A stretch of DNA of 14,471 nucleotides from Enterocloster asparagiformis (GCA_018380885.1 JAGZSY010000063.1:1-14471), one strand, 5' to 3'. Counted from the stretch's first letter, positions 1 to 5,982 are shown. Numbers and translations: made by a program. Notes: generated by a model from the letters alone, not told the origin.

Positions 1-38
1 CGAATGAGACGCAACCAATCAAGCGGAGCGCCGGGACT

Positions 39-57
39 TCGGGCCAAGTTGGCCCGA
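39..57. repeat. intergenic palindrome copy 1
   Basis: The core is TCGGGCCAAGTTGGCCCGA: two 9-base arms around one central base. It is the first of five copies in the element and lies in noncoding sequence near the left edge of the window. Confidence 0.75.
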
Positions 58-94
58 GGTTCCGCAGGGTTTGGGGCTGGCCCCAACAAGCGGG

Positions 95-177
95 ATTTTC
101 CATGTTTCGGCGGAGGCCGGAGCATGGAAAATTCGCAAGTGTATTGACACTTGCATCGCTTGCAGTTTAGCGCAAGC
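95..177. other. cluster of three inverted repeats, possible origin-of-transfer region
   Basis: Three stem-loops follow one another. ATTTTCCATG (95-104) pairs with CATGGAAAAT (123-132). GCAAGTGT (135-142) pairs with ACACTTGC (147-154) around a 4-base loop. GCTTGC (158-163) pairs with GCAAGC (172-177). No gene with a ribosome binding site overlaps them. Stacked inverted repeats of this kind are typical of oriT regions in mobile elements, but the relaxase gene and nic site are not visible, so this is a suggestion only. Confidence 0.3.
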
Positions 178-191
178 CTGTTAAGCGCATG

Positions 192-216
192 AAAAAACGG
201 GGGCTTTATTCCCCCG
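192..216 (-). terminator. rho-independent terminator of the XRE regulator gene
   Basis: Read on the minus strand, CGGGGG (216-211) and CCCCCG (203-198) form a stem with a 7-base loop, followed by six T residues (197-192). The TAA stop codon of the regulator gene (208-206) lies inside the loop. Confidence 0.85.
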
Positions 217-568
217 CTTCTCTGGCTTCTTTGGCTTTCTGGATTCCCTTTACCGTATCGCTCACTATGACTAAATCGGTTTCATCAACGCTATTTAGGA
301 GCTCGTCAAGCTGTCGGCGCTGTGTGGTTTTATCCGGCGTTTTTGCCGGAAAGAAAAATTGATCTACCGATATATCAAAGAAGGTCACAAGCTCATAAAA
401 AACTTGCAGGCTCGGGTGTTGGCCTTCATTCTCGATTGAGACGAGATAGCGCGGGGCAATATCGAGTTCTTTCCCTAACCGCTCCCGGGTGTAGCCTCTG
501 GCCTTCCGGGCCGCTTTGATAGCCTGTCCGAAAGTCTTGAAGTCATAGACTTCTGTTGGTTTTCTCAT
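206..568 (-). CDS. XRE-family helix-turn-helix transcriptional regulator
   Basis: The 120-residue protein has an N-terminal Cro/C1-type helix-turn-helix. The recognisable stretch runs from FGQAIKAARKARGYTRERLG through the GKELDIAPRYLVSIENEGQHPS region and the VFYELVTFFDISVDQFFF end. A short charged C-terminal tail of about 45 residues follows. ATG at 568 is chosen over an in-frame TTG at 574, because the AGGGTG Shine-Dalgarno sequence (582-577) is 8 bases from the ATG but only 2 from the TTG. The gene stands alone, divergent from the exporter operon, and ends in its own terminator. Such one-domain regulators are common repressors of mobile-element promoters; its target here is unknown. It has no peptidase, phosphotransfer or other effector domain. 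Confidence 0.9.
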   Translation of the reverse strand: MRKPTEVYDFKTFGQAIKAARKARGYTRERLGKELDIAPRYLVSIENEGQHPSLQVFYELVTFFDISVDQFFFPAKTPDKTTQRRQLDELLNSVDETDLVIVSDTVKGIQKAKEAREAGE

Positions 569-666
569 AAACAAATCACCCTATTACATTGTATAGCTCC
601 AATTCTCAAAACGAAACGAGTACACAACGCATAGAGTTTACCTAAATAGCACAAATTATTCGCTCT

Positions 667-696
667 CTTGACTATCCGGTCAAGAAGTGATATATT
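667..696 (+). promoter_or_regulatory. upstream operator-promoter unit of the exporter operon
   Basis: The operator-like palindrome CTTGACTATCCGGTCAAG occupies 667-684. Its left half gives the -35 box TTGACT (668-673), followed after 17 bases by the -10 box TATATT (691-696). A TetR-type protein bound here would cover the -35 box. It is a near copy of the unit at 701-729, offset by 33 bp. Confidence 0.7.
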
Positions 697-700
697 TTAC

Positions 701-729
701 TTGACCGAGTGGTCAAATAGAAATATAAT
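701..729 (+). promoter_or_regulatory. downstream operator-promoter unit of the exporter operon
   Basis: The palindrome TTGACCGAGTGGTCAA (701-716) has perfect 6-base arms around GAGT. Its left arm is the -35 box TTGACC (701-706), followed after exactly 17 bases by TATAAT (724-729), which is a near-consensus SigA promoter. The start codon is at 747, with GGAGG at 731-735, so the 5' leader would be very short. The likely repressor is the TetR-family protein encoded last in this operon. Confidence 0.8.
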
Positions 730-746
730 AGGAGGTAGAACAACAC

Positions 747-1598
747 ATGGTTAAAGTTGAAAACCTGTCTTTTGATTACTCTGGCAAAAGACAGTATGTT
801 GTTTCTGATGTTTCTTTTCAAATTGCAGAGGGAGAAATATTTGGTTTTCTCGGTCCATCAGGAGCAGGAAAATCGACAGTGCAAAATCTTATGACTGGGC
901 TTCTAAATATGCAGGAAGGGAAAATTACCTATGACGGTTTGAGTGTAGACACATTAGGAAAATCTTTTTTCAATCAAGTAGGTGTTTCCTTTGAGCAGCC
1001 TAATATTTACCCTAACCTAAGCGGGGAAGAAAACTTACGTTACTATGCCGGTCTTTTTGATGTTCCAACGATACCACCGAAAGAATTATTAGATCAGGTC
1101 GGGCTAAGAGACAATGCCGGGAAAAAAGCTGGCGATTATTCAAAGGGAATGAAACAACGGCTCGTCTTTGCAAGGGCCTTGCTGAATAAACCGCATTATC
1201 TTTTTTTGGACGAACCGACAAGCGGCCTTGACCCGACAACATCAGCTAGAATTTGTGATATTATTGCGGAGCAGAAAAAGCGCGGCGCTGTAATTTTCCT
1301 TACTACGCACAATATGGAATTAGCTGATAAAATCTGTGACCGGGTTGCTTTTTTGGAGGGCGGAAAGATCCGGGCGACGGATACGCCATATAATTTAAAA
1401 ATTCAGTATGGGGCAAGGACAGTGAACGTCACTTATCGAGATAATGACCAGGACATACAGGGGCTCTATGATTTGAATAAGGATAAGGAACAGATAGCAC
1501 ACATTATTTCAAATTATGAGATTGTAACGCTTCATTCCTCCGAGGCCACGCTCGAAGATATATTTATTAAGGTTACAGGGCGGAGGCTGACAGCATGA
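747..1598 (+). CDS. ABC transporter ATP-binding protein (drug-export type)
   Basis: The 283-residue cytoplasmic ATPase would power the two permeases downstream. It shows a Walker A GPSGAGKST (36-44), a Q-loop EQPN (83-86), a signature YSKGMKQR (131-138; the usual LSGGQ is replaced by YSKGM, normal for ABC-2 exporters), Walker B YLFLDEP (151-157) and the switch histidine in TTHN (H188). The C-terminal ~75 residues end in the EDIFIKVTGR motif seen in ABC-2 exporter ATPases. GGAGG at 731-735 lies 11 bases before the ATG. The gene overlaps the next by ATGA, suggesting translational coupling. All catalytic motifs are intact. The substrate cannot be read from this subunit. Confidence 0.95.
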   Translation: MVKVENLSFDYSGKRQYVVSDVSFQIAEGEIFGFLGPSGAGKSTVQNLMTGLLNMQEGKITYDGLSVDTLGKSFFNQVGVSFEQPNIYPNLSGEENLRYYAGLFDVPTIPPKELLDQVGLRDNAGKKAGDYSKGMKQRLVFARALLNKPHYLFLDEPTSGLDPTTSARICDIIAEQKKRGAVIFLTTHNMELADKICDRVAFLEGGKIRATDTPYNLKIQYGARTVNVTYRDNDQDIQGLYDLNKDKEQIAHIISNYEIVTLHSSEATLEDIFIKVTGRRLTA

Positions 1599-2566
1599 AA
1601 AGCATACTTTCTCTTATAATGGTTGACTTGAAACTTATTCTAAAAAATATTTTCTTTTGGGTATTGGTTGGAATGTTGATTGCAATCATTCTTGTGGTAA
1701 ATTTTTTATTGCCTAAAGAAATAGCGCCCACCTCCCCTGAACTTGTTACTTATGGATTTGAAATGAACGGATACAGGCAAGCTGATACCATAGACAAACT
1801 AAAAGAAATGGTTGAGCAGAATGACAATACTGTTGGTGTTGCCTTGTATAAGGGGAGCTATACAGTCTTTGCAAATAATTTCAGCGATAGGCAAGCCGCC
1901 GCTGTGATCCTGCCATTTCTAAACCGGATAGACGAGGCAACACAAGTAACGGTTTCCTTGACTGAGAGCTCCATTACTCCACCGCCGTTTAATAAACGGT
2001 GCCTACCGGTATTTATATGTTTTGAGGCTGTTGTGCAGGGATTCCTTTTAGCGGGTGTCCTTATGTTAAATGAAAAATCAGTTAAAATAGTACGCGCCTT
2101 GCAGGTAGCCCCTGTTAGAGCGTTTCACTATTGGCTTGCAAAGATATTACTGTTTTCCGCCGTTGGGAGTTTGTACGCTTTGTTGATGGCCGTGTTTACT
2201 GTGGGCTTTCGTTTTCCCGCCATTCCTTTTATGCTGGTATCCGTGTTGGCTTCGGCCATGTTTACCATGCTTGGAATGATTACAGCAGTCTTTTTCCGTT
2301 CCGTAAATAATTGGTTTATGCTGGCTTCATTGATTTTGGGAATTAACATGCTAACAATGTTTGCATATATATTTCCCTCGCTGTCATTGCCATTTATGAG
2401 GCTTATTCCCTCTTATCCGTTTATTTTTATCTATGAACAAATTTTATTTGGCAACATAGAACTAACTTCTGACACGTTCTCAATTATTGTGTGGCTCACC
2501 GTACTATGTATAGCAAGTATTATCTGTGTTAAAGGGAAATTCCTGCGACCGCAAAAGGGGGTGTAA
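1595..2566 (+). CDS. ABC-2 type transporter permease, fluoroquinolone-transporter-permease-like
   Basis: The 323-residue membrane protein has one N-terminal helix (about 19-39), an extracytoplasmic domain of about 95 residues, then five more hydrophobic segments between about 134 and 315. This is the one-plus-five topology of ABC-2 exporter permeases. The stretch NEKSVKIVRALQVAP (about 158-172) after the second helix matches the cytoplasmic coupling motif of the family in weakened form. The start codon overlaps the ATPase stop codon, with CGGAGG 8 bases upstream. Proteins of this layout in Clostridia are often annotated as fluoroquinolone transporter permease; the substrate is not proven here. 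It probably forms a heterodimer with the next gene product. Confidence 0.88.
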   Translation: MKSILSLIMVDLKLILKNIFFWVLVGMLIAIILVVNFLLPKEIAPTSPELVTYGFEMNGYRQADTIDKLKEMVEQNDNTVGVALYKGSYTVFANNFSDRQAAAVILPFLNRIDEATQVTVSLTESSITPPPFNKRCLPVFICFEAVVQGFLLAGVLMLNEKSVKIVRALQVAPVRAFHYWLAKILLFSAVGSLYALLMAVFTVGFRFPAIPFMLVSVLASAMFTMLGMITAVFFRSVNNWFMLASLILGINMLTMFAYIFPSLSLPFMRLIPSYPFIFIYEQILFGNIELTSDTFSIIVWLTVLCIASIICVKGKFLRPQKGV

Positions 2567-2569
2567 AAA

Positions 2570-3550
2570 ATGAAACAGATACTTACAATGATTCGGCTAG
2601 ATACACACTTAATATTTCGGGATAAGGTTATTTGGTATGTACTTGTGTTTCCTGCGATAATTGGAATTATTCTTATCCTTGTATCTGGTCGAATAGGAGA
2701 CGATACGCCTACATTGGCTATAAGCCCTGATTTACCGCAGACAGCATTAAGCTCTTTGGAGAAAGTTGCAAATTTAGATATTCAGGCAAACGAAAACTCC
2801 GTATTACAACGAGTCAATGCTTTTGACAATGTGGCGGGGATTACTTGGAAAAACGGTGTAGTGAATGTGCTTTTTCAAGGTAACGAGGGCTTGGAATTTC
2901 AAAATCGGACAACCGCTTTTGTAAATGCCGCTTTGAATACACAACTGCCCGATATTCGACTTGTCAACGCAAACACATCAAAAGACTTTATAGTTCAGAT
3001 TATTATGGCGGCGTTATTTTTGGCTCCGGCTCTTGTTGGGGGGACTGTTAGCGGTTTCCTAATTGTTGAAGAAAAAGAAAATGGGCTTACACGGGGCTAT
3101 CAAATTGCACCTATTCAATTTTCAAGTTATATTGGCGCAAGAAGCCTGCTAGCCTCTATAATCGGCGTTATCAGTATGACTACTCTGTGTTTTATTTTCG
3201 GAACTGTAAACAAGCTAGGAATGCTTGCATTTATTTTGCTATGCTCTCTGCCGCTCTTTGGAGTTATCACAATCCTTTTCGGTTCCATAGCAAAAGATAA
3301 AATATCTTGTATAGCAATGTTCAAAATCCTAGTAATTATTTTCTTGGTCTTACCGCTTTCAAGTGCATTTGTTCCAACACGGTTTCACGGAATATTTTAT
3401 CCGTTGCCAATGTATTGGCAGTTTCAATCGGTTCTTCATGTGCTGAATGGTAGCCTAAATTTACGCTATTGTGGAATAACGGCCCTATCCGGCATACTGA
3501 TGTTAATACTTATTACACTTATTTTTCACAACAAAATTCAAAAGATATAG
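2570..3550 (+). CDS. ABC-2 type transporter permease, second subunit
   Basis: The 326-residue protein has the same plan as the gene before it: one N-terminal helix (about 22-40), an extracytoplasmic domain of about 100 residues, and five further hydrophobic segments. The coupling motif is clearer here: VEEKENGLTRGYQIAP sits after the second helix, close to the EKExG-L-x-P pattern of ABC-2 permeases. It starts three bases after the previous stop codon, with AAGGGGG as ribosome binding site 8 bases before the ATG. Two unequal permeases plus one ATPase point to a heterodimeric exporter. Base composition is AT-rich like the rest of the operon. Drug, peptide or lipid export are all possible. Confidence 0.88.
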   Translation: MKQILTMIRLDTHLIFRDKVIWYVLVFPAIIGIILILVSGRIGDDTPTLAISPDLPQTALSSLEKVANLDIQANENSVLQRVNAFDNVAGITWKNGVVNVLFQGNEGLEFQNRTTAFVNAALNTQLPDIRLVNANTSKDFIVQIIMAALFLAPALVGGTVSGFLIVEEKENGLTRGYQIAPIQFSSYIGARSLLASIIGVISMTTLCFIFGTVNKLGMLAFILLCSLPLFGVITILFGSIAKDKISCIAMFKILVIIFLVLPLSSAFVPTRFHGIFYPLPMYWQFQSVLHVLNGSLNLRYCGITALSGILMLILITLIFHNKIQKI

Positions 3551-3563
3551 GGGGGTCTGTGTT

Positions 3564-3701
3564 ATGGAGTGGTATTGGTGGGTCGCTATTATCGTAATAG
3601 CTGCGGCTATTATCTGGCCGCTGAAAATCAAGTTTCTGAAAAAATGGAGTGATGAAAAGAAGGAGAAGAAAGAAAAACGGATGGAGGAAAATGACGAATG
3701 A
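3564..3701 (+). CDS. small single-pass membrane protein of the exporter operon
   Basis: A 45-residue ORF lies between the second permease and the regulator. It starts MEWYWW, runs through a hydrophobic helix (about residues 5-20, VAIIVIAAAIIWPL) and ends in a strongly charged tail rich in Lys and Glu, predicted cytoplasmic by the positive-inside rule. GGGGGG (3550-3555) lies 8 bases before the ATG. The stop codon overlaps the start codon of the regulator as ATGA, the same coupling as at the operon's first junction. Position, ribosome binding site, overlap and amphipathic composition together support translation. It has no recognised family; an accessory subunit or stabiliser of the exporter is the simplest guess. 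Confidence 0.75.
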   Translation: MEWYWWVAIIVIAAAIIWPLKIKFLKKWSDEKKEKKEKRMEENDE

Positions 3702-4318
3702 ATAGCCCCATAAAATACAAGGACGAGGAAAAGAAAAATCCGTTGATTGCAAAGCCCGAATTATTCAAGGCGGCTTTAAAAGAATTTTCTGTAAAGTCGT
3801 TTCACGAGGCGTCTTTAAATGATATGCTGAAAGCCGTACAGATGAACAAGGGCAGTTTTTATCATAGGTTTTATGACAAGACTGATCTTTACCTCTGTAT
3901 GATGGAGATGATTGCATTGGATAAACTGGAGTATATGCGAAACAGAGTAACATCTCCGCAAGTATCATCTGATTTTTTCGAGCAGTTAAAGCTCCTTTCA
4001 ATAGCAGGTTTAGAGTACGCCCAGCATGAAAAACGGTATTATAGCTTTTGGAGAAATTACCTTGCAGAAAGCGCAGATTTAAAAAACACGGTTAAAAGTG
4101 CTTTCCCGGAATTGGGAAATGATTTTTTAGAACAGCTTATCATTGAGGCAATTTCAACCGGACAATTACCAACAAAATTTAGCAAGGATTTTATATGCAA
4201 ATCAATTTCTATTTTCTTTTATAATCTGGACGCATTTATTGGAGAAGATACGGAAGAAAGTGAGATTGTTGACGTTGTAGAAGAATTTATTTGTTTCCTG
4301 AAAAAAGGCTTTGCGTAA
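3698..4318 (+). CDS. TetR/AcrR-family transcriptional regulator
   Basis: The 206-residue protein has an N-terminal TetR-type DNA-binding domain. The first helix reads KPELFKAALKEFSVKSFHEA, then the helix-turn-helix covers about residues 39-59 (LNDMLKAVQMNKGSFYHRFY) and is followed by the typical DKTDLY. The all-helical C-terminal ligand-binding part is divergent, as usual in the family. GGAGG lies 10 bases before the ATG. It is the last gene of the exporter operon and very probably represses it through the two palindromes at 667-684 and 701-716, releasing when a transported compound binds. That role is inferred from position and operator shape. The gene has no visible promoter of its own. Confidence 0.92.
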   Translation: MNSPIKYKDEEKKNPLIAKPELFKAALKEFSVKSFHEASLNDMLKAVQMNKGSFYHRFYDKTDLYLCMMEMIALDKLEYMRNRVTSPQVSSDFFEQLKLLSIAGLEYAQHEKRYYSFWRNYLAESADLKNTVKSAFPELGNDFLEQLIIEAISTGQLPTKFSKDFICKSISIFFYNLDAFIGEDTEESEIVDVVEEFICFLKKGFA

Positions 4319-4342
4319 ATCAAGATTAAACTGAATATCGCT

Positions 4343-4361
4343 TCGGGCCAACTTGGCCCGA
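4343..4361. repeat. intergenic palindrome copy 2
   Basis: The core TCGGGCCAACTTGGCCCGA extends to perfect 11-base arms around one base (4341-4363). It begins 22 bases after the tetR-type stop codon. No T-run follows, so it is not a classical terminator. Confidence 0.8.
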
Positions 4362-4445
4362 AGTCCACGAAAATCCCGCCGCTCCAACGGCAAAAGAAAA
4401 AAACCGTCGTTGCGGGGGTCTTTCGTGTTGTCTCTATGAACAGAG

Positions 4446-4483
4446 CGGCGGTTTTGAAATAACAATTTCAAGCCGCCGTTTCC
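4446..4483 (+). terminator. probable terminator after the exporter operon
   Basis: CGGCGG (4446-4451) pairs with CCGCCG (4473-4478), and TTGAAAT (4454-4460) pairs with ATTTCAA (4465-4471), around an AACA loop and a small internal bulge. TTTCCTTTTCT follows. It lies about 130 bases after the regulator stop codon. Confidence 0.6.
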
Positions 4484-4561
4484 TTTTCTAAAAAGTGGAA
4501 AACGGAGGGTGTGTTCAAGTCGCCCTTTTTTAGAACACGGCGGTACGAGGAGGGTATCGCC

Positions 4562-4669
4562 GTGAAAAATTGCACTCGACATTATCAGACAATAATCTTC
4601 TTCTCAAAAAAAGTTTCTATCAAAAGGAACATAGCTTTGTTCTTTCGTTTACATACACACATCATTTAG
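4562..4669 (+). CDS. possible 35-residue leader ORF
   Basis: A GTG start at 4562 is preceded by AGGAGGG (4548-4554) with a 7-base gap, a well-formed initiation site. The peptide begins MKNCTRHYQTIIFF and is basic and hydrophobic; it matches nothing I recognise. The Shine-Dalgarno sequence sits in the loop of a CACGGCG/CGCCGTG hairpin that includes the GTG itself. The ORF ends just before a TATAAT hexamer. It could be a regulatory leader peptide, a tiny element protein, or the remains of a longer gene. The only support is the ribosome binding site. Confidence 0.3.
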   Translation: MKNCTRHYQTIIFFSKKVSIKRNIALFFRLHTHII

Positions 4670-4693
4670 ATAGAGTTTATAATGTTTATTCTT

Positions 4694-4733
4694 GCGCCTG
4701 TTTGGTTCTATGCCATCCGGGCGCTTTTCTTTT
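4694..4733 (+). terminator. terminator-like hairpin in the leader of the sigma-like gene
   Basis: GCGCC (4694-4698) pairs with GGCGC (4720-4724), extended by G4700-C4718 and the inner stem TGG/CCA (4703-4705/4713-4715). TTTTCTTTT follows at 4725-4733. It stands 126 bases before the next start codon, so it could stop readthrough from the left or act as an attenuator if transcription starts near 4690. Confidence 0.6.
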
Positions 4734-4747
4734 CCAGTGGGACAGCT

Positions 4748-4766
4748 TCGGGCCAAGTTGGCCCGA
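4748..4766. repeat. intergenic palindrome copy 3
   Basis: The core is TCGGGCCAAGTTGGCCCGA. The arms extend to CAGCT and AGCTG (4743-4770) with one extra T on the left. It lies between the terminator-like hairpin and the sigma-like gene. Confidence 0.8.
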
Positions 4767-4812
4767 GCTGTTCCCTCGGCGGGGACGGCCCCGTTGCCGA
4801 TCTCCGCCCCTT

Positions 4813-4848
4813 CCATTTCGGTTCACTCGTCCACCAAAACCGAAATGG
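4813..4848 (+). promoter_or_regulatory. hairpin that masks the start of the sigma-like gene's ribosome binding site
   Basis: CCATTTCGGTT (4813-4823) is the exact reverse complement of AACCGAAATGG (4838-4848): an 11-bp stem with a 14-base loop. The last two bases of the stem are the first two of the GGAGG Shine-Dalgarno sequence (4847-4851). In mRNA this could limit translation of the gene starting at 4860. Confidence 0.5.
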
Positions 4849-4859
4849 AGGAAATAGCT

Positions 4860-5285
4860 ATGGCTAGAATCAATTTGCGGGACTTCTACCCGTTTTATAA
4901 TAACGATCTGTTTGTTGACGTTTCCGACGAAGTAGCGGCGGCGCTGGTCGAGGCCGAGCGGCGCGAAGCTGCTTACCGGCTCCGTACATACCGGCACAAA
5001 GCATATTATTCCCTTGACCGTGAGGACGGAATAGAGCATGACGCGCTTTTTGTGGCGTTGTCTCCCTGTGAAATTTACGAGCGCAAGATCACGGCGCAGG
5101 AACTCCGCGCCGCCCTCGACGCCCTCCCCGAAATGCAGGGCCGGAGGGTTTACGCCCATTTCATTCTCGGCCTGAGCAAAGCGGCGATTGCCCGGGCCGA
5201 AGGTGTAAGCAAGGTTACAGTGGGACAGTCCATTGAGCGGGGCCTGCGGAGCATGGAAAAGTTTTTGAAAAAATCGTTTGGCTGA
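4860..5285 (+). CDS. sigma-70 region 4-like helix-turn-helix protein of the element
   Basis: The 141-residue protein has a C-terminal region like sigma factor region 4: LDALPEMQGRRVYAHFILGL followed by a helix-turn-helix at about 104-136 (SKAAIARAEGVSKVTVGQSI). The N-terminal half has no clear region 2, so it is unlikely to be a complete sigma factor. Small proteins of this kind, annotated as sigma-70 family or sigma-like, are standard in Tn916- and Tn1549-type elements of Firmicutes. ATG at 4860 is chosen because GGAGG lies 8 bases upstream. Longer in-frame starts, such as 4692, would translate the palindrome and the leader hairpins. A target cannot be named. Confidence 0.85.
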   Translation: MARINLRDFYPFYNNDLFVDVSDEVAAALVEAERREAAYRLRTYRHKAYYSLDREDGIEHDALFVALSPCEIYERKITAQELRAALDALPEMQGRRVYAHFILGLSKAAIARAEGVSKVTVGQSIERGLRSMEKFLKKSFG

Positions 5286-5335
5286 CTTTACTATCGCCCC
5301 AAAAATGAACAGGCTTATGAAAGGCGGATAAGGGT

Positions 5336-5354
5336 TCGGGCCAACATGGCCCGA
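5336..5354. repeat. intergenic palindrome copy 4 (variant centre)
   Basis: The core is TCGGGCCAACATGGCCCGA: 8-base arms with the centre ACA, where the other copies have AAGTT or AACTT. It begins 51 bases after the sigma-like stop codon. Confidence 0.7.
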
Positions 5355-5372
5355 GGTTCTGGACAAGCCTTC

Positions 5373-5549
5373 ATGCAGCTTGACAATTTCATAAAAAGAT
5401 ACCCGGATACGAAGGGTGCGTGTACCGAGTGACAGGCCCGCCATGACCTCTATTGCCAGAGAATAGAGAGAGCGATCAGGCCCATGCCGCAGGCGGACCG
5501 AGGCTGGTTCCGCCGGATCAGGCACACAAGCCTTGATACTTGCGTTTAG
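5373..5549 (+). pseudogene. possible broken small gene with one internal TGA
   Basis: From ATG 5373 the frame reads MQLDNFIKRYPDTKGACTE, meets TGA at 5430-5432, and then continues in the same frame with QARHDLYCQRIERAIRPMPQ and a further 19 residues to TAG at 5547-5549. Both halves look like one amphipathic, charged small protein rather than random translation. There is no good ribosome binding site before the ATG. It may be a decayed element gene, or a chance open frame in a structured RNA region. I recognise no family. Confidence 0.25.
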
Positions 5550-5781
5550 TCATAGTCCGAGCGTTGAAGCGGCCCAAAGGCCGTGAGCCGTCGCAGGCAT
5601 TGAGAACGCCTTGCCATCAGAATGGGGAGAGTTGAAATTACTATGGGGCGGACAAGCCGCCGCCCGTCCGGGGTATCTGTGGAAGTAAAAGATCAGGAGC
5701 GCCGGGCCGGTTGTTCTGTCTGACGACAGCCCAAAATTTCCCGGCGCGGCGCTCCACCTATTTTTAATAGGGAGGATCGAA

Positions 5782-5982
5782 ATGGAAAAAGATTCGACAT
5801 TGGATATGATGTTGACCGAGCGGTGGAGCAACAACGCCTGCCGCGGTTACGTCATTTGGGCTATGGAAAGCTGCGGCTTCAAACCCGAGGACATTTACCG
5901 GGTAATGGAGGAACTGCATTGGTTTTTTGATGTAAAAACCATTCAAGAGGCCGACGAGCACTATTGCCATAGCCCCTACTAA
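5782..5982 (+). CDS. small conserved-type element protein of unknown function
   Basis: The 66-residue acidic protein begins MEKDSTLDMMLTERWSNNAC and ends in HYCHSPY. It shows two predicted helical stretches (about 19-32 and 35-48), no membrane segment and no known catalytic motif. GGAGG (5771-5775) lies 6 bases before the ATG, and a weak CCTAT/ATAGG hairpin overlaps its first bases. Similar short proteins with a C-terminal aromatic/histidine end occur beside recombination modules of Clostridia elements, as far as I recall; no domain name can be given. Its place between two regulatory-size element genes suggests a role in control of transfer or excision, which is inference. Confidence 0.7.
   Translation: MEKDSTLDMMLTERWSNNACRGYVIWAMESCGFKPEDIYRVMEELHWFFDVKTIQEADEHYCHSPY

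Larger units (their letters stand above)
4319..4859 (+). other. 541-base intergenic stretch with structured elements and no sure gene
   Basis: This gap holds palindrome copies 2 and 3, a terminator at 4446-4483, a small GTG-started ORF at 4562-4669, a TATAAT hexamer at 4678-4683 without a good -35 box at the right distance, a terminator-like hairpin at 4694-4733 and a hairpin over the next ribosome binding site (4813-4848). Further inverted repeats are GTGTTC/GAACAC (4511-4516/4533-4538) and CACGGCG/CGCCGTG (near 4536-4564), the latter with an AGGAGGG in its loop. The arrangement resembles a long regulated leader for the sigma-like gene. Confidence 0.6.
5286..5781 (+). other. 496-base structured stretch, candidate noncoding RNA or long leader
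   Basis: No convincing intact gene is present. Stem-loops seen are CTCTATT/AATAGAG (5448-5454/5462-5468), GGCGGA/TCCGCC (5492-5497/5509-5514) framed by direct repeats GATCAGGC (5474 and 5516), GCGGCC/GGCCGT (5569-5574/5579-5584, CAAA loop), and GGAGC-GCCGGG/CCCGGC-GCTCC (5696-5706/5740-5755), which encloses CTGTC/GACAG (5716-5729). The last stem ends 26 bases before the next start codon. A broken protein-like frame crosses the middle (5373-5549), and an unsupported 33-residue ORF lies at 5622-5723. Palindrome copy 4 is near the left end. Confidence 0.45.

Noticed and set aside
1..146. Open plus-strand frame from the window edge to TGA 144-146
   Set aside because: It runs straight through palindrome copy 1 and two inverted repeats, has no visible start or ribosome binding site, and reads as translated noncoding repeat sequence.
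4692..4859. Longer N-terminus for the sigma-like protein
   Set aside because: It would translate the terminator-like hairpin, palindrome copy 3 and the ribosome-binding-site hairpin. The ATG at 4860 has GGAGG at ideal spacing.
4686..5525. Long minus-strand open frame of 279 codons
   Set aside because: It is antisense to the well-supported sigma-like gene, crosses two palindromes, has no ATG with a ribosome binding site and no family resemblance.
5417..5600. Group II intron (GTGCG at 5417) or group I intron (TCATAGTCC at 5550) in the structured gap
   Set aside because: No domain V-like hairpin, no paired group I core elements and no intron-encoded protein are visible. The short motifs are likely chance.
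5622..5723. 33-residue ORF in the structured gap
   Set aside because: There is no ribosome binding site before the ATG, and the frame runs into the terminal stem. It is not strong enough to list as a gene.
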